NCBI GenBank assembly: GCA_025362735.1
Contig: JANYFL010000065.1
Location: 62,001-126,000 of the forward strand
Source of the DNA: Betaproteobacteria bacterium
GTDB lineage: Bacteria > Pseudomonadota > Gammaproteobacteria > Burkholderiales > Burkholderiaceae_D
Direction of reading: 5' to 3'
Length of the DNA stretch: 64,000 nucleotides
Shown: piece by piece, positions 38,386 through 49,268 of the stretch
Position numbering within the stretch: position 1 is the stretch's first letter
Layout: every line of letters starts with the position of its first letter
Notes under the pieces: generated by a model
Seen by the model: the letters and a program-made list of their open reading frames with translations, nothing else
Told to the model about the DNA's origin: nothing
Databases searched by the model: none
Position numbers and translations under genes: made by a program

Positions 38386-39525
38386 TTAGCTCCCGGCTTT
38401 CGGACTGGCATCTGCCGCAACAGTTTTGATCTTGACCGCGCCTTCGCTTAACTGGCCCAGATTGACTCGTACGACAGGCGTTCCTTCTGCAACACCGTTT
38501 TCCAGTTCAATCCAGCCATCACTACTCGCAAAGCCCGCTTTAACTTTTTTCAGGACAAGTTTTCCGCCTTCCAACGCATAAAGATGATCACCGTCCTGAG
38601 TCGTACGTATGGCAGCTTGTGGCGCAGCCAGGACCTGAAGCTTTTGTGTAACCGTGATGGCAGCCTGGGCAAAGAGTCCGGCGCGCAGTCGCGCTTCGGC
38701 TTGTTCAATTTTTGCGTATACCAAATAGGAACGTGAGCCGGATTGATTAGCCGGACTGATGCGCGTGATGTGGCCCATTAGCGGTTTATCAAAACCTTCC
38801 GGACGAATCTCCACTTCCTGTCCGATTTGCACTTGGGCAATGTCAGCCGCAGGCACGGACGCTTCGAGTTCGAGTGCCGACAAATCGACAATGTCCAGAA
38901 GCTTGGCGTCGACAGAGACTTTCTCGCCGGGTTCAACATTGCGTGCGGCAATAATGCCATTCATCGGCGCGCGCACCTGGGTATCACTCAATGATTTTTG
39001 TGCCAATGACAAAGCCGCCTGATTGGCCGCAACATTGGCTTGCGCAGTATTGAACTGACCCTGCGAATTTTCCAGTGCCGTTGCCGAGATGAAGCCTTGC
39101 TGCAAGAGCGCCTGATTGTTGTTCAGCGTGCGCTTGGCGATATCAAGTTGGCCTTGCGCAGCCATGACATTCTCACGTGCCTGCTTGACGCGCCAGTCGT
39201 ATTCAATCGGGTCAATGCGCGCGATGAGTTGCCCCGCTTTGACGCTATCCCCTTCACGCACCAGAACCTCTTTAACTTCGCCCGCGACTTTGGCCTTGAC
39301 GCTGCTTTGATTGATGGCGCGCAAGCTGCCATTAGATTGAATGACTTGTTTGAGATCACGCTTTTCGACGGTGACCAGTTCGTTGCTGGACAACTCCAAT
39401 ACAGTGGCCACAGCGGTTACCGGCTGCTGCGCCTTGCTGCGGCTGATCATGCGGACACCAACGAGCAAAATCACCAGCAGGATGACCAGTGCAATCCAGA
39501 ACAGCGGACGTTTGATAAGTTTCAT
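38386..39525 (-). CDS. RND efflux periplasmic adaptor (membrane fusion protein)
   Basis: 379 aa. It starts with a basic residue cluster and an N-terminal membrane anchor (LFWIALVILLVILLVGVRMI). A biotinyl/lipoyl-like half (VKAKVAGEVKEVLVREGDSV, then the second half NGIIAARNVEPGEKVSVDA) encloses an alpha-helical hairpin (about 110-195). A beta-barrel follows. It would bridge the RND pump and the TolC-type channel. The TetR gene is 4 bp upstream. Confidence 0.92.
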   Translation of the reverse strand: MKLIKRPLFWIALVILLVILLVGVRMISRSKAQQPVTAVATVLELSSNELVTVEKRDLKQVIQSNGSLRAINQSSVKAKVAGEVKEVLVREGDSVKAGQLIARIDPIEYDWRVKQARENVMAAQGQLDIAKRTLNNNQALLQQGFISATALENSQGQFNTAQANVAANQAALSLAQKSLSDTQVRAPMNGIIAARNVEPGEKVSVDAKLLDIVDLSALELEASVPAADIAQVQIGQEVEIRPEGFDKPLMGHITRISPANQSGSRSYLVYAKIEQAEARLRAGLFAQAAITVTQKLQVLAAPQAAIRTTQDGDHLYALEGGKLVLKKVKAGFASSDGWIELENGVAEGTPVVRVNLGQLSEGAVKIKTVAADASPKAGS

Positions 39526-39529
39526 GTGT

Positions 39530-40228
39530 TTATTTTTTTGAAGTTTTTTTGTTCGGTGTTGAAGCTGAAACTGAAGCTGCCGGCGTCAGCATTCCATTGA
39601 GTGCAAAATCGATGAAGCTTTCCAGATATTTTTTTGGGTCAATGACTTCCCGGTTGAACGTACCCTGGCAGTGCCGTGTCATCATCATTAACATCACCGG
39701 CGCGACCACAATCGTGCGCATGAGGGTGACGTCCATTTCGCGAAACTCGCCGCGTTTAATGCCTCGTCGCAGCAGGCTTTCAATCAAGGCCTGATTGCGC
39801 TGAATGACTTCCTCGAAATAAAACGCGGCAATCTCGGGAAAATTGCCCGACTCGGACATCACCAGCTTGCTGATCCCGGCCAGTTTGTGATTACCGATGT
39901 TGCGGAACCATCCCTGTATGAATTCGTGAAACAGATCCTTGCTGTGGCCGGTATATTCTTCGACCAGTCTTTCCGCTTGCCCGATCACCGGCACGACACC
40001 TTCGCGCACAACCGCCTTGAACAACTCCTGTTTGTTATCAAAGTAGAGATAGAGCGTCCCTTTTGAAACACCTGCGCGAGCGGCCACATCTTCCAGCCGT
40101 GTGGCCGCAAATCCTTTTTCGACGAACAAATCCAGCGCCGCTTCGAGCAGCTCCTGGGGACGGGCATCCTTGCGCCGTTCCCAGCGTGGCTCAGATTTGG
40201 CGGGCACAGCTGTGTTGTCGCTCATCAT
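39530..40228 (-). CDS. TetR-family regulator of the RND efflux operon
   Basis: 232 aa. The HTH at about 43-64 (TRLEDVAARAGVSKGTLYLY) follows the usual N-terminal helix. The ligand-binding part fits AcrR-type repressors; the tail (ASVSASTPNKKTSKK) is low in complexity. It is the first gene of the TetR-adaptor-pump run, so it probably represses its own operon. A candidate operator lies at 40860-40873, upstream of the DUF2214 gene. Confidence 0.88.
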   Translation of the reverse strand: MMSDNTAVPAKSEPRWERRKDARPQELLEAALDLFVEKGFAATRLEDVAARAGVSKGTLYLYFDNKQELFKAVVREGVVPVIGQAERLVEEYTGHSKDLFHEFIQGWFRNIGNHKLAGISKLVMSESGNFPEIAAFYFEEVIQRNQALIESLLRRGIKRGEFREMDVTLMRTIVVAPVMLMMMTRHCQGTFNREVIDPKKYLESFIDFALNGMLTPAASVSASTPNKKTSKK

Positions 40229-40244
40229 GGGAAAGTTTCAATAA

Positions 40245-40355
40245 AACCTGAACGGCATACACAGAGGACACAGAGAAAAGAACAACAAGGACGAGAACAC
40301 GGAGAGACCTCCTGATGTTCTCCGTGCCTCTGTGTCTCTGTGGTGAGAGGTTTTC
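40245..40355. repeat. Dispersed intergenic repeat, family B copy 2
   Basis: Inverted arms rich in ACACAGAGGACACAGAGA and GCCTCTGTGTCTCTGTGG. It matches the copy at 9144-9258 in the opposite orientation. It takes up nearly all of the 145 bp between the DUF2214 gene and tetR, which may weaken or attenuate read-through. Confidence 0.7.
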
Positions 40356-40373
40356 TCATTGAACAGGGCACTC

Positions 40374-40835
40374 TCAATGAACAATCCGCCCAAACCCACG
40401 CGCCATAAGACTCGCAACCAGTGGAATCAATAAAACGACCGTCAATTCGGCATGAATCCAGATTTTGGTTCGAGTAATTTCTGCTGCCGTCGGGAGAAAT
40501 GCAGGATTGGCTTGTAGCGCCTTGCGCCAGCGCATGAAACTGAATGTCGGCACAATTGAAAGCAAGCCAACCAGAACGAACAGGGTCATCTTGAGGTGGA
40601 ACAGCCAGGTTCCCAAATAAAATGCGCCACCCTTGATGCCGAGAAACATGCGCCCCAGACCGCTTGCGAGAACCAGTATCGCAAGAATTACATAGACCAG
40701 ATCGATTTTTGGCAGGCGCAGCAGGGTTTCAGTCCGGTCGCAATAGCGCAAAGACACCAGTTCTACCGTCAACACCGAAATCAAGGCAAAAATGAGCGCA
40801 AAGTGTAGCCAGGCCAGAATGGCATCGGTCAACAT
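40374..40835 (-). CDS. DUF2214-family membrane protein
   Basis: 153 aa, four hydrophobic helices (about 8-28, 47-68, 80-101, 131-150) with KGGAFYLGTWLFHLKMTLFV in the middle. This is the DUF2214 pattern; no activity is known. It is co-directional with TetR-adaptor-pump downstream and may be the first gene of that transcript. CATGGGAG overlaps its start, and a TetR-like palindrome is 24 bp upstream. Confidence 0.78.
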   Translation of the reverse strand: MLTDAILAWLHFALIFALISVLTVELVSLRYCDRTETLLRLPKIDLVYVILAILVLASGLGRMFLGIKGGAFYLGTWLFHLKMTLFVLVGLLSIVPTFSFMRWRKALQANPAFLPTAAEITRTKIWIHAELTVVLLIPLVASLMARGFGRIVH

Positions 40836-40859
40836 GGGAGCTCCCAGAGAAAATAAATA

Positions 40860-40873
40860 ACTAACCGGTCAGT
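40860..40873. promoter_or_regulatory. Candidate TetR-type operator upstream of the DUF2214-efflux genes
   Basis: ACTAACCGGTCAGT is a 14-bp near-palindrome (12 of 14 positions symmetric) with an ACCGGT core. It lies 24 bp before the DUF2214 start. The centre and spacing fit an AcrR-like repressor site; the link to the TetR gene here is inference. Confidence 0.4.
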
Positions 40874-40997
40874 AATGTATGTGTTTGCGCAGAGCCGGTC
40901 AATCCGGTTGTGATGAATTGTGTTGTTTGATTTTCAGGGTGACTGAAACGGCTTTTGGCTTGCAAATGCCCGCTTGAAGGGGTACCTTTCAGGCCAT

Positions 40998-43070
<2,073 letters not shown>

Positions 43071-43254
43071 TCGTAACGAGTCGTCAGAGAAAATTCTGAT
43101 CACTCGACTAATGACCGTTCGTCCTGAGTAGCCTGCGTTGTTTGCTGGCCGCATTGAAATAAATGCGGAAGGATAGCCGCAGACTGCGATGCCTTGCTAA
43201 GCAACATCCATCTGGCGTCAGAAAGCTTGATTTGTACTGGCTACCGATTGATTC

Positions 43255-43761
43255 CTACCCAACTCTTTCCACAACAAGCCCTGCCACCGTTTTTTGAATG
43301 CCGTCTTCAGTAAAACGGAAATCGGCATCGTTTTCAGTCACCAGAATTGCCGTTGGATTAAAGTCCAGGCAACTCGCGGCGATGAACGCGTCTGGCAATT
43401 TGAGTTTTCCACCATCGGGGCCAGCCGGAACATTGCCGGGGATGGCCGCACGACGAAGGACATCTGCTCTGAGACTGGCAGCAAGGTCGGCTAACTCTTT
43501 TGAAATTTCAATAATGATCAGTTGCGGGTTCTCGAACTCAGAGACGAATGCTGCTTCTGCTGCAGCCCGTTCCGTTGGATCAAGTAAGCGGCGAGCTGCA
43601 ACAAAACATTCAGCCACGCAAACACGGCTGGTCGCACGTGCGGCACCGGGATACTTCAATAACAAAGCATCCAAGTCGGCTTGTACTTTTAAGCGCCTGC
43701 TTTGTTCCCCTAAAACTAAATGACTCCATACATTGGTATCGAGCAATAGCACATCACTCAT
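43255..43761 (-). CDS. PIN-domain nuclease (VapC-like)
   Basis: 168 aa. All PIN acidic positions are present: D8 in LLLDTNVWSHL, E51 in VCVAECFVAARR, D124 in KLPDAFIAAS and D145/D147 in TENDADF, so the protein should be active as a Mg2+-dependent RNase. No antitoxin gene precedes it. Instead its start overlaps the stop of the large restriction-methylase gene by 4 bp, in the same operon. It may be an effector of that system or a captured toxin. Confidence 0.82.
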   Translation of the reverse strand: MSDVLLLDTNVWSHLVLGEQSRRLKVQADLDALLLKYPGAARATSRVCVAECFVAARRLLDPTERAAAEAAFVSEFENPQLIIIEISKELADLAASLRADVLRRAAIPGNVPAGPDGGKLKLPDAFIAASCLDFNPTAILVTENDADFRFTEDGIQKTVAGLVVERVG

Positions 43762-46700
43762 TTGTTACTTCCGCCTGAAAGTAACTCGCGCTCACTCCAG
43801 CGGGTTCGTTCTGTGCGCAAAAACTCGCTCAGTTCATTTGAATTTGGTGCTTTGATCGCGGCGCCAGATTCGTGAGTCAAACGTGCCCAGTCTGCGGATT
43901 GTTCCTGCAGGTCTCGACCGGTTGAAATGGCCTCGACCAATACGTCAATCTGACTCATCACATCGGCGAGTTCACGGCGAATACTGCTGCGTAAACGTCC
44001 CAAGGCGCGTGGAGCCAACTCCAAGTCTTGCTGACTACCCAGAATGTTTTGCACGGTTTGAGCGGCGCTTTGGCCTAAAGCAACTAGCCGCCGGTGCGAG
44101 GGGCGATTGGGTGAAAAGTCAGGCCAAGAGATATCTAATATTTTTTTCGAGACATGGCGAGGCCCAAATAGGCCTCTTGCTGGGAATTCTTTGATTCCTA
44201 CATTTGCATACTGGCTGTTAAGAAAAGCTTCGACATAGCGGGCCTCAACTTCTGTTCGAGTGAAGCAAACATACATGGTGTAGTCCACCATAAATCGTGG
44301 CGAAAAAGAAGTTACATCTAACACACACGCTGATGCATCACTAGCTGACGCTGTATACATTACTGCCCATTTGGCATCGACCGGTTGGCCGGTCAACTTG
44401 CCTTGCCAATCCAACCAGTCCGTCATGCTTGACTTCTGCTTCTTAGCACTGTCACTACGCCGCTCATCCCAAAGCCGCTCGCATTGCCCAAACCAGCGGG
44501 CAGCTTCCAGATCACCCCGTGCCGTCAGATCGGCTGCATCCAGCAAACGCCAATGCAACTTACCGGGGAAGGGCTTGCCTCCAGTATTGACCTCATCCTC
44601 TTTCACCAGTGGCAAGGCTACCAGCGGTGGATTGACCAGGGCAAAGGGCAGCACGTTGCGCGCTAAGGCGGTGCGAAACAGGTACTTGCCTTGTATTGAG
44701 CCGCTGAGGGAAATGCCGTCCCAGGGTTTCTTGGCCCCTTCTAAAGCCAAAGGGTGAGTACGGAAGTTCACCACACGATCAGCCAAGTCCGTCATGCCAT
44801 CAAGTGATACCCCTTGGGGTTGCACAAAATAAAAAGCACGCGGCACGATAGTGGCACCTTGCCTGAAGCGCGGCGCATAGGCATTACCACCGCTCGCACC
44901 TTGCAGGCGTGTTTCAACCAGCGCCGAACGCTTCTTCTTGCTCTGCCCGTTCCCCAGCTCCTGAAAATACCAGCGCGTGTTGTCTTCTTTAATGTAAGCC
45001 TGTGCTTCGCTCCAGTGCATGTGAGGTCTGGGCAGTTTGCCATGCAGCACGCGTCCGACCAGGCCGTTGCGCGGTAGAGCGCGTTGACGCTGGCTGTCTA
45101 TACCTTCGGCATGTGAGGCCGTTGCCATCAGCACGCAGGCTGGTACGTTAAACAAGGGTGAAACGCCCTTGAGGTCCCAAACCTCAGTGAGTTTGAAACC
45201 GCGTGCTTCGCCATTGCGAGCGTTTTGATGCTGGTCTGCACTTAAAAATGATCTAGGCAACACAAAAGCAAGCTGTGCACCATCGGAGGCAAGGTACTTG
45301 CCACAGTGCGATAAAAAAACAGCAGCCAAATCAATGTGCGGATTGTTGGCTTTGGAGCTGGGCATCAGGCCGTAATACTTTGCCAGCGCTCGCACGTCGG
45401 TTTGGTAGTCGCCGCTGGTGATGTCAGCGTAAGTGAGCCATGGTGGGTTGGCAACCACGACATCAAACATCCGATGCATGAAGACGGGTTGATATAGATT
45501 TTGCAGCACGAACCGCCAGATGCTGTCGCGATTGTTGAGCTTAGCCTCTCGCATTGCCTGGTAGATTGCATAAAGCTCGCTCACATTCTGGACCGCCAGG
45601 CTAACGTCAGGCACACGATTGCGCAGTGCTTTCTCAAAGATTGCAGGGCTCTGCTCAACCTTGATCTGATCGTCAATAAAATGTTGCGCCAAATCAATGG
45701 CCTTGGCAAAGCTGTCTGGTTGTCCAATAAACGGCCCCATATCGAGGCCCAGGCGCTTATCGTCAACACGTACAGAAAAATGATGACCAGAAGAAAAGAG
45801 TGTCTTTTTAGCTTCGTCGGAAGAGAGAAACAGCGTATTGGCTAAGTAAACATTCAGCACGACTGGTGCACGGGCTCTGGCAACTTCCTCACCCAAGGCC
45901 AGCAACATGGTGGTCTTGGCAATTTGTACTGACAAAGGATGAACATCCACGCCTTTAATTTGATTGGCAATTTGTTGTGGGGGCATGTCGGGCCACTCCC
46001 GACGGTAGCGCGCGACTAAGGCGCGTAAAAAAGAGCCAGAACCACAGGCCGGGTCAAGCGCAAAAAACCCACGCTCAAGGTGCAAGTCGTCTACAACCCG
46101 TTCACACAGCCAATCAGGGGTGTAGTACTCGCCCAGGGCATGGCGAGTATCAATATCTATTAGCTCTTGGTAGACCCCTTTCAAGATGTCTTCTTCAACA
46201 TCGGTAAAATCGTACTCCGAGATCTGGTTATACAGTTCTCGCAGGGTAGGAGCCAGTTGTTGGAAAAACTCTGGTGTGCTTACCCAATAAAAAAAATCAC
46301 CTTCAACAAAATTTTCGACATTCAGTGCGGTAAACGCTTCCCCTGACAAGATGTGCCTTAGTACATCATCGCTTGGGTATGCGGCGGGTTTGAGAACTGC
46401 ATAAGCCAGCAACTTAGCAAACACGCTCAAGTAGGTATGAACGAGGTAAACCGAATTACCCAAGTCAAATTTTCCATAGGCCAATTGCAAAAAACGCTGC
46501 CACTGCTCGAATGCAACATGTACTGCTGATGATGGATTTTGAACAGGCATGACGCGCTGCATTGCTTGCACCGCGTTGATAAAGATGCGTGAGGTATCTC
46601 CAAAGTCGAGCTGTATGGCATCAAGAGTTGCGCGCTGCTTGGTAGTGCGGAAAAGGATTCGGTCAAGGAAAAAGAAAAATTTGTCCTCGTTATCTTTTTT

Positions 46701-47162
46701 GACCTCGAAATCTTCTACTTTTCGTAGCGCGGAGCGATTGGGTGTCTCTTGTCCAAGCAGCACTTCTAGATTAGGCGCATACGTTCGCCAGACACGGCCA
46801 TCTGTTGCGATCAATATGTAGTCGTATCGGTCTCCACTATGCCACCGACCGGCAAGGTACTCGGCTAATTGATCTTCGGCATGCCTACCTGTTTTGGCTA
46901 AATCTTTTTCCCATTCAATAATGACGTTGCTATAGGCAATGTCTGCATACCCTGTCTTTGGAACACCTGGACGAGGTATGTTAAAAATAGTTTTCTCGCC
47001 CCCTTGCGCCAATTCATTGACGACGTCTTTCGCGGCCTGACTATCTTGAAAGAGTCGGGTGAGGAGGTTCTGAAAACGCAGCTTTTTCGCCTCTTCGCTA
47101 TTGGCGAGGCGCAAACCACTTAGATAGTCTGAAACTTCTTCTTGAACTTTGTGTACTGCCAT
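43758..47162 (-). CDS. Eco57I/type IIG-like restriction enzyme with N6-adenine methylase
   Basis: 1134 aa. The N-terminal part has a nuclease-like stretch, GYADIAYSNVIIEWEKDLAK (about 70-90), resembling but not exactly matching the PD-(D/E)xK signature. The methylase core has motif I LDPACGSGSFLRALVARY (about 370) and motif IV VVANPPWLTY (about 571), split by a helical insert, with YYTPDWLCERVV just before motif I. The C-terminal half should hold a target-recognition domain. A single polypeptide with nuclease and methylase fits type IIG. No separate S or R gene is present; a PIN gene follows with a 4-bp overlap. Confidence 0.85.
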   Translation of the reverse strand: MAVHKVQEEVSDYLSGLRLANSEEAKKLRFQNLLTRLFQDSQAAKDVVNELAQGGEKTIFNIPRPGVPKTGYADIAYSNVIIEWEKDLAKTGRHAEDQLAEYLAGRWHSGDRYDYILIATDGRVWRTYAPNLEVLLGQETPNRSALRKVEDFEVKKDNEDKFFFFLDRILFRTTKQRATLDAIQLDFGDTSRIFINAVQAMQRVMPVQNPSSAVHVAFEQWQRFLQLAYGKFDLGNSVYLVHTYLSVFAKLLAYAVLKPAAYPSDDVLRHILSGEAFTALNVENFVEGDFFYWVSTPEFFQQLAPTLRELYNQISEYDFTDVEEDILKGVYQELIDIDTRHALGEYYTPDWLCERVVDDLHLERGFFALDPACGSGSFLRALVARYRREWPDMPPQQIANQIKGVDVHPLSVQIAKTTMLLALGEEVARARAPVVLNVYLANTLFLSSDEAKKTLFSSGHHFSVRVDDKRLGLDMGPFIGQPDSFAKAIDLAQHFIDDQIKVEQSPAIFEKALRNRVPDVSLAVQNVSELYAIYQAMREAKLNNRDSIWRFVLQNLYQPVFMHRMFDVVVANPPWLTYADITSGDYQTDVRALAKYYGLMPSSKANNPHIDLAAVFLSHCGKYLASDGAQLAFVLPRSFLSADQHQNARNGEARGFKLTEVWDLKGVSPLFNVPACVLMATASHAEGIDSQRQRALPRNGLVGRVLHGKLPRPHMHWSEAQAYIKEDNTRWYFQELGNGQSKKKRSALVETRLQGASGGNAYAPRFRQGATIVPRAFYFVQPQGVSLDGMTDLADRVVNFRTHPLALEGAKKPWDGISLSGSIQGKYLFRTALARNVLPFALVNPPLVALPLVKEDEVNTGGKPFPGKLHWRLLDAADLTARGDLEAARWFGQCERLWDERRSDSAKKQKSSMTDWLDWQGKLTGQPVDAKWAVMYTASASDASACVLDVTSFSPRFMVDYTMYVCFTRTEVEARYVEAFLNSQYANVGIKEFPARGLFGPRHVSKKILDISWPDFSPNRPSHRRLVALGQSAAQTVQNILGSQQDLELAPRALGRLRSSIRRELADVMSQIDVLVEAISTGRDLQEQSADWARLTHESGAAIKAPNSNELSEFLRTERTRWSERELLSGGSNK

Positions 47163-47264
47163 TTTTTAACTTCCGGATGGATGTTGTATGACTGATTGCT
47201 TAATAATTTTAGAAGCTTACACCGCCCATGCAAACATTACGTTTTGCCGCCATTATTTCTACTC

Positions 47265-47305
47265 TTGACCTGTTCTGAGATAGGTGCTACTTTTGTGGCA
47301 CCTAT
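47265..47305 (+). promoter_or_regulatory. Promoter with overlapping operator for the RHH/ParE toxin-antitoxin pair
   Basis: A -35-like TTGACC (47265-47270), 17-bp spacer and -10-like TACTTT (47288-47293) precede the antitoxin ATG at 47330. The inverted repeat ATAGGTGCTAC / GTGGCACCTAT (47280-47305, one mismatch) overlaps the -10. This fits autorepression by the RHH antitoxin. Confidence 0.55.
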
Positions 47306-47329
47306 CGTTATGCACTTCAGGACATTGCT

Positions 47330-47611
47330 ATGCAGGCAACAACTACACTGAAACTTTCCGGCGAACTGAAAGAACGCGTTACCTTGGCTGCAAGTGCTTC
47401 CGGCAAAACTGCGCATGCCTGGATGGTCGAGGCGATTGAAGCGCAAACGGCGTTGGCGGAGCGTCGCAAGGCATTTGTTGCCTCGGCATTGAAGGCCGAG
47501 CAGGAAGTAGCTCAGTATGGGCTGGTTTACGACGCTGATGAGGTGTTCAGTTATATCAAGGCCAAGATGGATGGTCAGACGGCGAGGCGCCCGAAGGCAC
47601 GCAAGCTTTAG
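47330..47611 (+). CDS. Ribbon-helix-helix antitoxin (ParD/CopG-like)
   Basis: 93 aa. The N-terminus TTLKLSGELKERVTLAASAS fits an RHH beta-strand and helix, followed by GKTAHAWMVEAIEAQTALAE. The C-terminal helix and basic tail (QTARRPKARKL) would bind the toxin. The ParE-like gene starts 20 bp later on the same strand. It is divergent from the restriction enzyme operon. Confidence 0.83.
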   Translation: MQATTTLKLSGELKERVTLAASASGKTAHAWMVEAIEAQTALAERRKAFVASALKAEQEVAQYGLVYDADEVFSYIKAKMDGQTARRPKARKL

Positions 47612-47631
47612 GCTGTATTGGGCTCTTCTCC

Positions 47632-47928
47632 ATGACAAGACTTCTGCTCGCACCAAGAGCGCTTGAGGATATTGAGAGATTGACCGAATTTCTGCAAAAT
47701 TGCGGCGATCCGGGTGCAGTTGAAATTGCCGCAATTCTGATGGATGGGTTGAGCTTGCTAAAGCAGCATCCCATGATTGGCCGACAGGCTGAAGATGGTT
47801 TACGGGAACTGGTTATTTCGCGTGGACGTAGTGGTTATGTCGCCTTGTATCGTTACGATGTCATTTCAGATACAGCGCTTATCTTGGCAGTCAAACATCA
47901 ACGAGAAGGCGGTTACGAGCAAGTCTGA
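47632..47928 (+). CDS. RelE/ParE-family toxin
   Basis: 98 aa. ParE/RelE fold: ALEDIERLTEFLQNCGDPGA, LLKQHPMIGRQAEDGLREL, GYVALYRYDVISDTALILAV and KHQREGGYEQV. ParE toxins poison gyrase and RelE ones cut mRNA; the sequence fits either. It pairs with the RHH antitoxin just upstream, as usual for parDE. Confidence 0.85.
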   Translation: MTRLLLAPRALEDIERLTEFLQNCGDPGAVEIAAILMDGLSLLKQHPMIGRQAEDGLRELVISRGRSGYVALYRYDVISDTALILAVKHQREGGYEQV

Positions 47929-47961
47929 CTTTTTCTCACTCAGTGCAATTCATTATTCATC

Positions 47962-49170
47962 ATGATCGAATCGCAACTTGAAAGATGGGTACTTTCACAA
48001 GCCGGAAGTAATGTGCCGGTTGCACTGGTGTTGCCATCAGGTCGACGCGTGGCCTTGAGTGCGGAACCGAAGGTGACGCTGACCTTGAAAGACCTTGTGG
48101 CGGTGCGCTATTTGCTGCGACCTACACTGGCGAATCTGGGTACGGCTTATGTCGAAGGCAAGATGGATATCGATGGCACGCTTGATGACATTATCGAGGT
48201 TGCCATGGGACTGTCGCAGTTGAGCGGTGGCGAGAATTTCGAACCGGGCAAGCAGGGCTGGCTGAATCGCGTGCGCGCGCATACGCGTTCGCGGGATCGC
48301 GCGGCCATCGAGTATCACTACGATGTCTCGAATGCGTTTTACCAATTGTTCCTCGATACCAACATGGTGTATTCCTGCGCCTATTTTCGTGACGCCAATG
48401 AAACGCTGGAACAGGCGCAACTTAATAAGCTCGACCACATACTCAACAAGCTGCAAGTGCAGGCCGGAGACACTTTCCTCGATGTGGGTTGTGGTTGGGG
48501 TGCACTCGTCATTCGTGCGGCCCAGCGCGGGGCGAAAGCAGTGGGGGTAACCCTTTCACAAAACCAGCACGATCTGGCTGCGGAACGCATTCGCGAACTG
48601 GGCTTGGCTGATCGATGCGAAGTACGTTTGCAGGACTATCGCGATATTCCTGAAATTGGCGGTTATAACAAAATTGCCAGTGTGGGCATGTTCGAACATG
48701 TCGGGCGCAAGAATCTGCCGGGCTATTTTGAACAGATGCAGCGCCTGCTCAAGGATGGCGGTGCGATGTTGATGCACGGGATTACCGCGACGCATCCGGC
48801 CAGTCTTGAGGTCGGGCGAGGTGCGGGCGAGTTCATCGACAAGTATGTCTTTCCTGATGGCGAACTGCTGCACGTCAGTCATGTAATGCGCACGATGGCC
48901 GAAGCGGGACTCGAAGTAGTTGATGCCGAATCCCTGCGTCGTCACTATGCCCTGACGTTGCGGCACTGGGCCGAGCGGCTGGAGACGAATGCAGTCAAGG
49001 CGCTCGAATCGGCGGGTGAAAAACGCTATCGCATCTGGCGCGTTTATCTGGCCGGTTGCGCGCATGGCTTTGCCGACAACTGGATGAACATCTACCAGCT
49101 ATTGGCTTGCAAGCTGGGTGCGCCGAGTATGAACTCATTCCCGATGACGCGGGAATGGATGTATCGGTGA
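47962..49170 (+). CDS. cfa: Cyclopropane-fatty-acyl-phospholipid synthase
   Basis: 402 aa. SAM-dependent enzyme adding a methylene bridge to unsaturated acyl chains of membrane phospholipids. Motif I LDVGCGWGALVIRAAQRGA (about 173), VTLSQNQHDLAAERI, SVGMFEHVGRKNLPGYF and the late catalytic block YFDNWMNIYQLL-like (FADNWMNIYQLL) are all present. It starts with an N-terminal lipid-binding domain. It lies 33 bp after the ParE-like toxin but is functionally separate. Confidence 0.94.
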   Translation: MIESQLERWVLSQAGSNVPVALVLPSGRRVALSAEPKVTLTLKDLVAVRYLLRPTLANLGTAYVEGKMDIDGTLDDIIEVAMGLSQLSGGENFEPGKQGWLNRVRAHTRSRDRAAIEYHYDVSNAFYQLFLDTNMVYSCAYFRDANETLEQAQLNKLDHILNKLQVQAGDTFLDVGCGWGALVIRAAQRGAKAVGVTLSQNQHDLAAERIRELGLADRCEVRLQDYRDIPEIGGYNKIASVGMFEHVGRKNLPGYFEQMQRLLKDGGAMLMHGITATHPASLEVGRGAGEFIDKYVFPDGELLHVSHVMRTMAEAGLEVVDAESLRRHYALTLRHWAERLETNAVKALESAGEKRYRIWRVYLAGCAHGFADNWMNIYQLLACKLGAPSMNSFPMTREWMYR

Positions 49171-49174
49171 CGCT

Positions 49175-49267
49175 TGTCATCCTGAGCGCAGCGAAGGATC
49201 TCAGGTTTTGCAATAGCCACCGGTAGCGCATGACCAACTGAGATTCTTCGAGTGCGCTCAGAATGAC
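49175..49267. repeat. Dispersed repeat, family C copy 1 (TGTCATCCTGAGCGCAGCGA type)
   Basis: Begins TGTCATCCTGAGCGCAGCGA and ends GCTCAGAATGACA in inverted orientation, with GGATCTCAG and GAGATTCTTCG inside. It fills the whole space between the convergent cfa and doxX stops. The second copy is at 51487-51594. Elements of this kind are common in unrelated bacterial genomes. Confidence 0.8.
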
Positions 49268-49268
49268 A

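Noticed and set aside
43071-43254. Possible terminator or RNA after thiC
   Set aside because: Only short imperfect hairpins are present, with no U-tract; nothing can be supported.
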